Shown one piece after another: positions 46,431-57,301 of a stretch of DNA of 64,000 nt. Numbering within the stretch: the stretch's first letter is position 1; each line of letters opens with the position of its first letter. The position numbers and the translations under genes were made by a program. The notes beneath the pieces are model-generated. The model saw only the letters and a program-made list of their open reading frames with translations. It was not told the DNA's origin and made no database searches. Source of the DNA: Parietaria judaica (lineage: Eukaryota > Streptophyta > Magnoliopsida > Rosales > Urticaceae); NCBI GenBank assembly GCA_954871525.1, contig OX940862.1:15086501-15150500 (forward strand), in the 5' to 3' direction.

Positions 46431-48420
46431 TTATAATTGTATACAGTGAGTTTTCACACATATGTTTAGTAAACAGTACACACACATATATTCATTAGGC
46501 TAAAATAGGGAAAGAATCCCTTAAAACGTCGGTTATAAGCCACTCGGGGCAATCAATATATGTATATACACATATATATATGTATATAAATATATACATA
46601 TATATACATATAATTTAAACGATCAAACCCATGAAATAAGGTACACACATATGTGTATATATATATATATATATAATCCACTAGGCATTTGTTAGAGCAA
46701 ATACATAGCTATTTATAGTAAAATAAGTAACTACTGAACTGCCCAGATATCATTTGCAGGCCATATAAAGCCTAAACCATTAGTTATACTATATAGATTA
46801 TAGATAGAGTTAATATCCAGAGCCGTGAACCCAATCCTGGCGAACCCGATCGCGTTATTCTTTGTCGAAAATGCTTGTTTGGACTCCGTTATGTTGGTGC
46901 TTTGAAAGACCGATTCCGATAATTTCAACTACATGTGCTGGTCTCAGCATCACGAAGGCCGGCTTCGTTGCTTGATCGAGGGTTCTAGGTTTCGGGTTTT
47001 GAGGTTAAGACTGATTAATCATGAGCGCAACGGGTGAAACGCCTCGAAGGTCAGCTCCGTTGTGTGCTTGATGACGTCGAGGGTCGGAGTTGGTGATAAC
47101 AATGGCGGCAAACGAGTAGAGCTCGTAAAGGTCGAGAGATTTTTGACGGAGACTAAGACGGCGAGAAGGGTCAACATCGATGAGTGGGCCATATTATCAG
47201 GGTTTTATGGTTTAATTAAGTGAAAGAATATATGTTATAAGTATTAACTATGGAAGTTATAATGAGATTTAAATTCTTCTAAGAAAAGTAAATGGGCATT
47301 AATTACGAACATTTTGATTCGTAGGCAACATCTATCTACGTATGTTTCATTGGGATAATGCGTAGGCCACATTGATTGATGAGTATATAACATATAGGGT
47401 TATTACTGGAAAAACAAGGACGCCATAGTCTATGGCCCATAGAGCTAACTTACGAAACCATGATAAAAGTACTTAAATTTTTATTTTATTTTTGGGAATT
47501 GGTAGACCTTATGCATTTTTCTGCAAATATTTTTACGTCAACGGAAATCAAACAAATAAATTATTCGAACGATTAAACCCATGAATATCAAAATAAAATG
47601 GTAAGTAAACACAAATTCTTTGAACATCAACAATACAAATTCCTATTTTCCTTCTCACTTTCTCTCTCGAATTACCAGTTCATCTCTTTAATTTAGTGTT
47701 GCGATTTCCGTTGACGTCATGTCATTGATGGATATAGTACTAACGAAAAAGTGACTAATGTCTATGGATTTACCAAAAAAGGGGAACACTGATATTTTAG
47801 CTACTGTTTTTTTTCTCTCTCTTTTGCCACCTTATTTTTTAAACAACTTAGGTACTTTTGCCAAAAATAATCTAATAGATGAAAATATTTGATTTTCTTT
47901 CGCTTTCGCATTTTCTAAAACTTATTTTTTGCTGACAAAAATAAATCTAATTCTTACTTGAAATACGATATATTATTGTTCATTTTCAATTCTTTTTCCC
48001 GTGTAACTAAATGAAATTATTACAATAAGGAAAATAATCGAGCATAATTTTTAAAAATCATGAAGATATTAATTTTGAAATTTGAAAGTGGGATTTTTTT
48101 CTTTCTTTCTTATTTCGGATCTACCGTAGTGAATATGTAACTACTAAATATATACTCAGATATAATCTAGAACTATTTAATGGTTTATGGTTTCTAAATA
48201 CTTTATAGATATTGCATTGAATTTATTGTCGAGCTTATTAAATATATGTTTAAGTTGGCCAACCTATATGGTTGTGTTTTATCATAATCTATGGTTTATT
48301 TGCCTTTATTAGTTACTAGCTATACGTTGAAACGGAACGATTAGTACTCTCTCGAATTACTGGAACTTAACCGACGTTCAATTATTTTTCTTTCTAAAAC
48401 ACCCAAAGCTTAAGAGTGCT
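46430..48420. repeat. Local tandem duplication, unit 1
   Basis: Diverged copy of 49620-50960. Shared landmarks include tccactaggcatttgtta versus tccactaggcatttatta, actgcccag/gctgcctag, ggaagttataatgagattta versus ggaagttaatgagattta, gcttattaaatatatg with gtttaagttgg, and the tail gcctttattagttac. A third, shorter copy of the tail is at about 51390-51590. Unit 1 contains the decayed gene at 47019-47192. Confidence 0.65.
46830..47192 (-). pseudogene. Decayed paralogue of the secreted protein gene at 49851
   Basis: From the ATG at 47192 it reads MAHSSMLTLLAVLVSVKNLS, then TFTSST, parallel to MAYSSLLTLLVASVSIANLL of the gene at 49851, but stops after 57 residues (TGA at 47019-47021). Beyond the stop, nucleotide similarity continues out of frame (gaagccggccttcg, shared with the intact gene's KPAF codons), so the reading frame has been broken. 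It could still encode a short secreted peptide. Confidence 0.65.
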
Positions 48421-49104
48421 TTTGGATCAGTTCAAAGAATTTAATGAATCATATTCAATTATTTAAGAAACGTGTTTGTTAAAAAATAAGCATAATGTAC
48501 GCACGTATTTTTTTTTACTAATGCTTATTGTCCATTGCGTCTTAAAAATTAATTTAAATTAAGCAATGTACATTTAGTGGTGATGTTATCTTAGTTACAT
48601 ATGTTATTTTCAAGAGTTACTCCTTTGTGATAATGGGAGCATATATTGATATTGGATTGGTTAAAATTTATTATAATAATAAAATATTACCTCAGAGAAA
48701 TATTAATTTATCAAACTTTAACTTATAAAAAAGTTATTCTATTAGGCCTCTATTTAGTTAGTTAGAGTTTGTTAGAACTTAGAACGTAACTTATTGTAGA
48801 TAGCTAGGCTTGTCCATTATTAAAAAAAATAGATTATCAATTATTCCACATTTCATTTAACTGTGTATTACTATAGACTCGATTTGAAAATTATATATAG
48901 AAAGAAAGCGGATACACGAGATCGCTCAATTCCGTTAAATGAATGAGAAATTATTTAAAGAGTAGCAGACACCTTTTAACCGACGGTTAAAGTTTCGGAT
49001 CGCCATGATAAACAAATTGATCCCATCCTTTAAAAATAGTTATATAAAATTAATATATAACATCCAAAACCGGCAATAACTAAACCGTCCAAAATCTAAA
49101 AATT
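48421..49104. other. Intergenic between duplication units
   Basis: AT-rich; no gene seen. Confidence 0.4.
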
Positions 49105-49395
49105 ACTTAGCAAGGTTTAAAAGGTCATGGGTTACTCCCCTCATTGCCAATTGGCTTTGAGGTGGAACCTCATGATACTTCACTTGGTATCAGAGCCCAT
49201 TAAGCTCAAACGAGCACCGGTCAAAAAAAAAAAAAAAGGATTCGGCCCGAGACGAGTGAGCCAAAGAGCCACCGTCTCGAGGGGGCATGTTGAGTCCCAC
49301 ATGAAAAAGACATGGGGACTTAGCAAGGTTTAAAAAGTCATGGGTTACTCCCCTTATTGCCAATTGGATTTGAGGTGGAACCTCATGATACTTCA
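49105..49395 (+). mobile_element. TRIM-type miniature LTR retroelement, 5' LTR truncated
   Basis: 3' LTR 49288-49395 (108 bp, TGTTGAGTCC...ATACTTCA). The partial 5' LTR at 49105-49182 matches its last ~78 bp. Directly after the 5' LTR is TGGTATCAGAGCC (49185-49197), a classic primer-binding site complementary to initiator Met tRNA. The purine tract gaggggg directly precedes the 3' LTR. The internal region is only ~105 bp with an A-run. No coding. The 5' LTR lacks its first ~30 bases. Confidence 0.85.
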
Positions 49396-49850
49396 CTAAA
49401 TTAAACTGTCCTGATCAATCGACAGCTAAAACATATAATTTAAACTTCACATAGTAAATTAAAAGTCGATTACGTTATTAGGTTCATATATATATATATA
49501 TACACACACATAATTCATAAATGTCTAAGAGTAAAGACTGGTATGTTAGTTTTTCGATCGGACATATCCTGATAGCTACGCAAATCAACTTCTATATACA
49601 TTCTTATCCGTGAATAAATTATACTATATATGAGTTCAACGTACCTTTAACGGACATTTATAATTATACATCAAGTGCTTTCATATATATATAGTAAACA
49701 TTACACATAGTAACTTGGCACGTACGGTTATACATACGAGTATACAGTCCACTAGGCATTTATTATAGATACATTAACTAGTATAAGTAATATATTGAGC
49801 TGCCTAGCTTTCATATGAAACCCTAATTTTATCTTCTTCTTTTTCAGTGT
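49396..49850. other. Intergenic; start of duplication unit 2
   Basis: AT-rich. From about 49620 it is the diverged counterpart of 46430-46740 and the presumed 3' region of the gene at 49851. Confidence 0.4.
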
Positions 49851-50432
49851 TCATTGTTGACCCCCTCCGTCTCCAAGAGCTTGGAGCAACGTCGTAGTTC
49901 CAACCCCCAAGCGCACATCCAGTTCCACACCTAAATCCGCCACCGCTGAAGCGACCGGGTCCTCTGGATCTTGTTGCTGGAGCGTCATCGATAGTTCAGG
50001 TTTTGAGGCTGATGATGATTCTGTTGCCGTGAAAGGTGGCACCGTTGGTTGCTCGACACCGCAGCTCGGAGTGGACGCGGGCGAACGAATGGAGCTCGTA
50101 AAGGTCAGGAGATTGACCAGCATCGAAGCTCCAAGACTTTCCATATGGGCCTCCCGCTGCGACAGGTGAAATTTCCAAACGGTGGGCTCCTGGGCTTGCT
50201 CGATGGTCGAGGTAGGGTTTACGGCTGCTCTGAAGCCTCCCCCTTGTGCTTGGTCTAACACTGCGAAGGCCGGCTTCTGTGCTAGCTCGATGGTCGAGCG
50301 TTTGGTGGCTATTGATTGCTTGACGTTGAAGCTCGGAGTGGACGCGGGCGAACAAATGGAGCTCGCAAAGGTCAGGAGATTGGCGATGGAGACTGAGGCG
50401 ACGAGAAGGGTCAGCAAAGATGAGTAAGCCAT
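49851..50432 (-). CDS. Unrecognised secreted protein with internal repeats
   Basis: 193 residues, intronless. Probable signal peptide 1-24 (MAYSSLLTLLVASVSIANLL). Two internal repeats are visible. A1 (residues 18-40, NLLTFASSICSPASTPSFNV) is repeated at 107-129 (NLLTFTSSIRSPASTPSCGV). B1 (46-61, STIELAQKPAF) is repeated at 75-90 (STIEQAQEPTV). The C-terminal third is acidic and hydrophobic without known motifs (DPVASAVADLGVELDVRLGV) and ends in GDGGGQQ. A truncated paralogue sits at 47019-47192. The ORF is uninterrupted and starts at the first ATG. No known family is recognised: candidates are a lineage-specific secreted protein, a repeat-bearing peptide precursor, or a gene in decay. Confidence 0.6.
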   Translation of the reverse strand: MAYSSLLTLLVASVSIANLLTFASSICSPASTPSFNVKQSIATKRSTIELAQKPAFAVLDQAQGGGFRAAVNPTSTIEQAQEPTVWKFHLSQREAHMESLGASMLVNLLTFTSSIRSPASTPSCGVEQPTVPPFTATESSSASKPELSMTLQQQDPEDPVASAVADLGVELDVRLGVGTTTLLQALGDGGGQQ

Positions 50433-51591
50433 GTTTGGTTTGCGATAAGGTGATGATTAGGGTTTGTAATTTTGGTATGATAATATACAGTGCTTATATA
50501 GCGCAAGAAGTGGTCATAATAATCAACTGTGGAAGTTAATGAGATTTAAATTCTTCTTGAAAAAAATAAACTAGGGCATTAATTGGATACACCCTAGTGA
50601 ATATATGTAGTTACTTAATATACTAAACTATAACCTAAATACTTAATTACCGGTTGATGGTTATAAATTAATAAAATATACTCACCTATAAACCTAAATA
50701 CCAACTTATATATACTTTATAAATATTGCACTTCATTGTCCTAGCTTATTAAATATATCTTTAAGTTGGTCTTCATATATGGTTGATAGTTTATCCTGTG
50801 TAATTGTTTTATTATTATTATTATTATCATGTACGTCGTGTATTTTTATTAAAACTTATTTGTGTCAATTTTTTTTATTGTTTTTATTCGCCTTTAGTTA
50901 CTATCTGCTTCAATATTGTAATTTTCTGAAGTACAGAAAGTGTTAGACCGAAGCTTAATTGTCTATGTAAAAAGTCAAACACTCGAGCGAGGAAACAATT
51001 GCTCTCTGTAAATTACTGGTACGTATTTCTTCTGCCATTCAAACATGCTCAAAATTTATTTTGTCCTACCGAAAATTATATCAATTTTTTGTTCTATATG
51101 TCTTTGGATAACTAGATAACAAATTTGTGTCTGATAATAATGTCGTTGTCCGTGTAGAGGACACATCATAAGCTATGAATGAGCTATAAATTGATCTTAG
51201 AAAATTGTACACATTTACAAGCGTTGTTAGAAAATTGCAGCATTAATTATAATTTATGAGGTATGTTTTAAACTCTATGATATGTCTTGAGATACATACA
51301 TAGAATACATATCATTAGTAATTATTTGATTTTTCTTTCCCTATCTCAAATGGCTACTTTTCTTTTTCTTAATATATCATAAGCTAATTTGCAGCTACTA
51401 AATTTAGCCCTAATCGGAGTCTTGCCAAACCTATAAGGATCAATACTTTCTAAATATTACACTTAATAATTAGCGTTACGTAAATATAATTATATGTTTA
51501 GGGTTGTCCAACCAACCTAATGATGGTTTAGTTCAGTAATTGTTTAGTTATTTATTCACCTTTAGCTACAAACGTATAGTAATTTTATTTA
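50433..51591. repeat. Local tandem duplication, rest of unit 2 and a third partial unit
   Basis: 50500-50960 corresponds to 47220-48330, and 51390-51590 repeats its end once more (ttctaaatattacactta versus tttataaatattgcactt; tttattcacctttagctac versus tttattcgcctttagttac). ATT triplet run at about 50810-50826. No other gene. Confidence 0.55.
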
Positions 51592-52385
51592 GGGTTAATA
51601 GCGGCAATAATGCACAATCTTTGGTCAAGAGAGGTTTTAGGTCCCCAACCTTTCAAAGTGTGGGAAAAAATACACAACCTTTTTAAATGTAAAATCCGTT
51701 GGTCCTTCCGTTAGGGATGTTAAATTTTGCTGATGTGGCATCGTTAAACTGCCAAATGGACTGCCAACTTGTAATATTAATTGTATAATTTAATTAATAA
51801 GAACAAATTAAATCGTATTTTAATTATGATTCAAAAAAATTAATACTTTAAATTAAATAAATAAGTTTTACTCCCCCTAAAAATCTAACAGGCTCTTCAT
51901 TTGAACATGAGTAATTTTTTTGAAAAACGACGGATTATTAAACACGACAAAATTGCAAATATTACATAACGAAGGTTTATTAGAAACGACTAGAATTTTG
52001 AAAAAACGACCGATTATTGAAAACAATTGTAATTTAAAAAAATGACATAGTAAAGATGTGAATAATATTGAAGCACGAGTTCAAAAATAAGAACTACGCG
52101 TTAAATAAGTATTGCTCGTTAATTTAAAGTTTTAATTTATTTTTGGAATCATAAATAAAATATTTAAATTTATTCTTATTAATTAGGTTATGTAATTAAT
52201 ATTACAAATTGGCAATTCATTTGGCAGTTTAACGATGCCACGTCAGTAGAAGTTAACATCCCTAACGGAAGGACCAACAGATTTTACATTCAACAAACGT
52301 TGTGTATTTTTTCCCACACTTTGAAAGGTTGGGGACCTAAAACCCCTCTTGACCAAAGGTTATGCATTATTGCCGCAATTAACCC
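51592..52385. mobile_element. Mutator-type MITE with ~190-bp inverted repeats (794 bp)
   Basis: Left end gggttaatagcggcaataat, right end attattgccgcaattaaccc. The arms stay inverted-complementary for ~190 bp (for example ttttaggtccccaacctttc versus gaaaggttggggacctaaaa, and ccgttagggatgttaa versus ttaacatccctaacgg). The flanking 9-mers ttttattta (51583-51591) and ttttatata (52386-52394) match 8 of 9, fitting a Mutator-like 9-bp duplication. The centre (51900-52030) carries several AAACGAC-type words. No coding. Confidence 0.85.
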
Positions 52386-52538
52386 TTTTATATACTAAAA
52401 CTGGATACTTCGGTTTTCTTTGTTTGAATAGTGGCGGTGGTACTATTGGTCAAGCTAATTATAATGCACTCTCGTAATACTAGATATATTCGATGTAAGA
52501 ACATGTGGTACTATTGGCCAAGTTTACATGTGTAAAGG

Positions 52539-53305
52539 CAGTGGCGGAGCCAAGATTTCTATTCAGGTGAAGTCTTAAGATAAAGCTTTAACGATTTTTT
52601 TTTTCTAAGTAAATTCTTATTTTTTTTTTTTTCAATTTTTCAAGCATATAACTCACATTATAACATCTACTAAAAAATAGATAATGTTACCTAGTACAAA
52701 ATACGACGTCGTATTTTTTTATCTTTTAAAAGTAGACATACAATATTTTGTATGCAATATCATAGTCCGACGTTATACATTCAATACTTGTTATACAATA
52801 TCATAGTCTCACGTTGTGACCGGCCTTAGGCGGTATATATTTTGAAGCTCGGAATATAATTTTTTTATTAAATACAATAAAAGATTGTTTTTTATATTAT
52901 GATGAATAGAATTTGTAAAAGTGATATATAATAATATACTATAAATAGACATTTGAAATGATATTTATACAATTACAAAAATAACAATTATATATGCTTA
53001 CATAATTAATTTCAATTGATGGGTAGTGTATAAACCTAGTTCAAAAGAACGTAAATATTAATTTATTTTTATAATTAATTTTAATATGCATCGCGTCATA
53101 TTTTTTGACTTAACATATTATTACCTAATTATCCTATCATAAAAATCTAAATTTAAAGTGGTAAAAAAATAAATTGTAGAAATAAAACATTAATTGGACT
53201 TCTTACCAAGCTTAACATCTTTGTGCGCCAACTCAATGTGATAGGTTTGAAAATTTGAGGTGCAGCCCAGACTTCAAATGTCATAATGTGGCTACGCCAC
53301 CACTG
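52539..53305. mobile_element. hAT-type non-autonomous element (767 bp)
   Basis: Perfect 8-bp target duplication TGTAAAGG at 52531-52538 and 53306-53313. Terminal inverted repeats CAGTGGCGGAGCC and GGCTACGCCACCACTG. AT-rich interior without coding. Confidence 0.9.
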
Positions 53306-53336
53306 TGTAAAGGTGACACTCAGTTACGTCTCATAA

Positions 53337-53390
53337 GGTTTGAACCGAGGAACTCTTGGAAGTGTGTAGTAAAGTTATCACTAGACCAAA
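53337..53390 (-). repeat. tRNA-derived SINE-like fragment
   Basis: On the minus strand, TGGTCTAGTGATA (A-box-like, 53376-53388) is followed about 30 nt later by GGTTCAAACC (B-box, 53337-53346). This is the spacing and wording of a Pol III promoter in plant SINEs. No tail or flanking duplication identified; not a tRNA gene. Confidence 0.4.
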
Positions 53391-53630
53391 CAAGCTTTGT
53401 TGATACTTTGCTTATTTTATAGCGTAATATTTTGATTTTTTGTGTCGATTTCCTCATTTGTATATTTGTTATTTAATTAATTAATTAATATTTTGCATAA
53501 ATTTAAATAGGTAAAATAATAAATGCTTATTTGAGAGCCGGTAATAAGTAAGAAAACCAAGAAGTGCCGTTTTGAAAGCATAAAACGATAAATTTGGCGG
53601 AAAAAAAAATCATCATGGTATTCTCTCGAT

Positions 53631-54928
53631 CAAGGTTTGAATGCCGTTTTTGCTGATAAATAGTTTGCCGTTATCGACGGATTAATCGATTGCCGATGGA
53701 TTTATCGATGGAAAACCTATAAAATTTATCGTTTGCCGTTACCGAAACTTATCAAACTTATCGATGGGTTAATCGGTTATCGATAGATTTATCGATGGAA
53801 AACTTATAAAATATTTTCATATATATTTTCATACATAAAATATTTTCATAACATAAAACTAAATGTACTTTTTCCGCAATAATTGAAAAACGTCAAATTA
53901 CAAAACAAATAATTTCAGAATCACAATATCAGAATTATATACAATCATACGAAGTGAAGTTACATATAAAAAAACGAAAAAATAGCTCAATTTAAGCAAT
54001 TTCCAAAAATATTTACTTTTGCCGCAATAAGGTTGCAATTCGGGAAAACGTCAAATTAAAAAATAATTATTTCAACCTCACATTTTATAAGTTATATAAA
54101 ATCTTATAAAATGATTTTACATAAAAATAAAGACTAACTAGTTTAACTTTACCAATTTCCAAAAATATGTGTTTTTGCCGCAATAAGATAATAATTCAGA
54201 AAAACATCAAATTATAAAAATAATTATGTCAAACTAACAATTTCCTAATATATAAAATGTTACAAAATGAAATTAAATAAAAAAAATAAAATATATCTCA
54301 AATTCATTATTGTTAGGAAAATTGCTACTTTTGTTGCAATTGCAATTATAAATAGTTTGCATAAACCCTTAAATATAACCCAAATTTGCAAAAAAATCAC
54401 ACAAACCATCTTAATTCATCTATATTCCATCATATACTTTTAAGAAAATCAATTTCAAGTACAACATTTGATTGAAAATGTAAAATGTACAATTAAACTA
54501 ATAAGAAACTCAAAATTTAACTTTCATTCAACCTAATAGCTTTCTAACTAACTACTACAAATATATAATAAAAGTGTGAAAATTTGACATGATTCATACA
54601 TATACAACATTTATACTTCAAAACACTCAAGATCCACTAAAAAAAACCCTAAAAACACCTTTAAATTGTTAAATTAAAATAAGTTGGAACTTCTGCTGCA
54701 ATAAAGAAAATTTATACCAGAGTTGACTTATCGTTTTTGACCGAAAAGTAGCTTGCTTTTCGAGAAAATACACTTGATAAGTTTGAGAGATAACTAACTT
54801 GCTTTTCTAATCGAAAAATCGCGATAAGTATAAAAAGATAACGATTAGAGGAGATAAGTTATCGAGAAGTGGTTTTCAGCGATTAATCGTTCGATTATCG
54901 CTCGATTATCGCGAAAATTGAATCAATG
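53631..54928. mobile_element. hAT-type element (1298 bp)
   Basis: Perfect 8-bp target duplication CTCTCGAT at 53623-53630 and 54929-54936. Ends are caaggtttgaatgccg and cgaaaattgaatcaatg (imperfect inverted repeats). The sub-terminal regions are crowded with TTATCGA / TCGATAA / GATTAATCG words on both arms, as in transposase-binding arrays. The interior is AT-rich and non-coding. Confidence 0.75.
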
Positions 54929-54936
54929 CTCTCGAT

Positions 54937-55609
54937 ATACTAGATTTTTTGTCGGTTTTATGAGCTTTCACGGACCGTTTGTTCTATATGGGCAACCGGA
55001 CAATCGATATTTAATTAAAAAAATTATGAACGAAATCGTGCCGGCAATAAAAAAAAAAAAAAAAAAAAACATATGCTTAGCGTTGCACAACATACTTTCT
55101 TTCAGATAGAAGCTGTAAGGCCAAATAATATATTTATAAGAATTTAAAAAAAAATGGCACACCGAATTTTAAACAACAAACTTAAATAAAATAATTAGAG
55201 AATCGGAATCATATTATCAAGACCATCTACAATTCGACAAACATCTTGCGGATTTTTTTAAATTTTCAAATACGCTGATTAAATTCACCAAAATTATGAA
55301 ATTTACGCTTTAGATTAGGTTTGCCTATATGTATTTGTTAACATATGTCATTTAGTATGTATGTCTCAATTTGAAGTATTTAACTTGAATGATCTAAAAT
55401 CGTGAAAAAAATCCGTGTTAATTTGAGTTGTACTGGTATTAATAACTCGACATTAATAGTGGATACATGAGACGAAATCAATCGCACGACCTTATATATT
55501 CAATCAAGACAATTAAAAGTTTGGGGATGTGCTCTGGTAAAAATAACTTGAATAATTTTCTCCCAGTTATCCCAGTTACAAATATCAACTATTATAGCTA
55601 GATCTCCTT
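54937..55609. other. Intergenic, 3' of the receptor kinase
   Basis: AT-rich with an A19 run near 55050. No gene seen. Confidence 0.4.
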
Positions 55610-57301
55610 TCATGCATGTGACTGCACCATCATGGAGATGACTTTAATAACATCATGCATGGACGGCCTTTTCGTATCATCGTCCTCTTCCGAGCACGCC
55701 TTGCCCAAAACCGCCAAGCACCAGGCCTCAGCTAAGGAATAGTCCTTCAAACGAGGGTCCACGAACCTCCTCAGCCGCTCGAAGCACTCGCCTTCGCCGG
55801 CCCCACTTCCGAGAAAGCTTAACCCTCTCGGGTCTGGCTCCCCGCGGCCTGAGATTAGCTCGAGAAGAAAAGTCCCGAGCGCGGACACATCATCCCTCTC
55901 GGAGGCGGCTCCGGGCGCGACTGGTCCGAGCTTGGCCTGGGAATCGGCGGTGAGGAAGATGCCCTCACAGCCGATGCTCCCGTGTGCGTAGGACGGGAAG
56001 ATGCAGCAGTGGAGGTAGTGCAGCCCCGTTGCCACGTCGAAGGCGATCCGCGCGCGCTGCGGCCAGTCGAGCTCGGACAACCGCTCCCTCAGGTAGCCAT
56101 TCTCGGGGTGCTCGAAGACTAAGTAAGTCGAATTAGAGCCCTCCACGTGGCAGAAGCCGAGAAGCTTGACGATGTTGACGTGGTTGATTCTCGAGTGCAC
56201 ATCGATGATCCGGCGAGCTTCGTTGTATCCCATCTTCTTGATCATAGCTCTCCGACCATCTTCCATTATCCCCACGTAGTTGTACAGTTGAACGGAGCCA
56301 ATTAACTTGTTCTCATCGGAAAAATCACGCGTTGCACGCGTGATCTCTTCGACGGTGTAGCTTGCAAGAGAAACTTCTATCCCAGCGAGAAGATCCGGCG
56401 ACAAGCACACAGCTGTGTAGGGCTTATAACTAGTACTATCGCCCTTCCATTTCTTCAAACCTTTCACGTACAAAGTGCCGAGACCGATCACTGCCGCGAT
56501 CAAAACCGAAATCACAATAACCGAGCCTACAATAAACATGTTCGCTTTCTCCAATTTTTGAACGCTAATCGTTGGAAGAAAGCCCACACTCGGAGGCGGA
56601 GAATTCGGGAAGTTCCGGTTAATGACAGGCTCAGATCTCACCGGAATTAAAACAGTAGTGGACGGATAAACAGTTGGTTCATTCTCCAATCGATTAATGT
56701 CCCATAAATCTTGCGGGGAGACATTGAACTTCGCACTCACTACGATCGGCTCGTCGCCCTCAACGAAAGGGTACGTGACGAGGTACTTAAATCCCCTCCG
56801 TCGCGAGAAATCATCGGGACACGCGCACTTCAACGGCACACGAAGAGATAAATTATCGGCCTGTTCATTTGTCTCGGCCAGTGTGTTCACCGTCACGAGC
56901 CCCTCGAAAACCCGACACGCCACGCGGACGAGCGAGGTGGGCCCCGAGGCGTTGTAGAGGACATCTGCGCTGAAGAAGCCACCCGAGCAGGCACACACGA
57001 CCGGGACGAGAATTTCTCTCCCCGGCCCGAGCGGCTCCGAGGTTGACGTGAGGCCGTTCGAGCGGAGGACCGCGTCCAGGGGCACATTGAAGAGGGACGA
57101 GATGTTCGCGACGGTGTCGAAGCGTTTGTTGGCTCTGTAGACTAAGAACGTTTTGCATGGAGATTTGGGTCCGGTGCATGTGTACTTCGAGCCCGGATTG
57201 CTTTGACCCAAATCACACTCCCTTCGATCGTAATATTGCTGAGAAAAGACCAAATTAAAGCAAAGAAATGAAGCCACGAAAAATCGGAGATAATATTCCA
57301 T
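55610..57301 (-). CDS. LysM receptor-like pseudokinase (LYK4/LYK5-like)
   Basis: 563 residues, intronless as in the LYK4/LYK5 branch. Signal peptide 1-20. Extracellular region with three LysM modules separated by CxC pairs (CAC at 103-105 and 159-161). LysM-like strings are FDTVANISSLFNVP, LVTVNTLAETNEQ and VVSAKFNVSPQDLWDINRL. Transmembrane segment ~256-277. Kinase-like domain ~315-560 (YTVEEITRATRDFS start). The kinase looks dead: no GxGxxG loop (LIGSVQLYNYVG), the catalytic loop reads HGSIGCEGIFL in place of HRDxKxxN, and the DFG site reads AKLGPVAP. Lysines of the beta-3 strand remain (MIKKM). Such proteins sit at the plasma membrane and act as chitin or LCO co-receptors with an active partner such as CERK1. 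The ORF is intact; substrate preference cannot be read from sequence. Confidence 0.93.
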   Translation of the reverse strand: MEYYLRFFVASFLCFNLVFSQQYYDRRECDLGQSNPGSKYTCTGPKSPCKTFLVYRANKRFDTVANISSLFNVPLDAVLRSNGLTSTSEPLGPGREILVPVVCACSGGFFSADVLYNASGPTSLVRVACRVFEGLVTVNTLAETNEQADNLSLRVPLKCACPDDFSRRRGFKYLVTYPFVEGDEPIVVSAKFNVSPQDLWDINRLENEPTVYPSTTVLIPVRSEPVINRNFPNSPPPSVGFLPTISVQKLEKANMFIVGSVIVISVLIAAVIGLGTLYVKGLKKWKGDSTSYKPYTAVCLSPDLLAGIEVSLASYTVEEITRATRDFSDENKLIGSVQLYNYVGIMEDGRRAMIKKMGYNEARRIIDVHSRINHVNIVKLLGFCHVEGSNSTYLVFEHPENGYLRERLSELDWPQRARIAFDVATGLHYLHCCIFPSYAHGSIGCEGIFLTADSQAKLGPVAPGAASERDDVSALGTFLLELISGRGEPDPRGLSFLGSGAGEGECFERLRRFVDPRLKDYSLAEAWCLAVLGKACSEEDDDTKRPSMHDVIKVISMMVQSHA

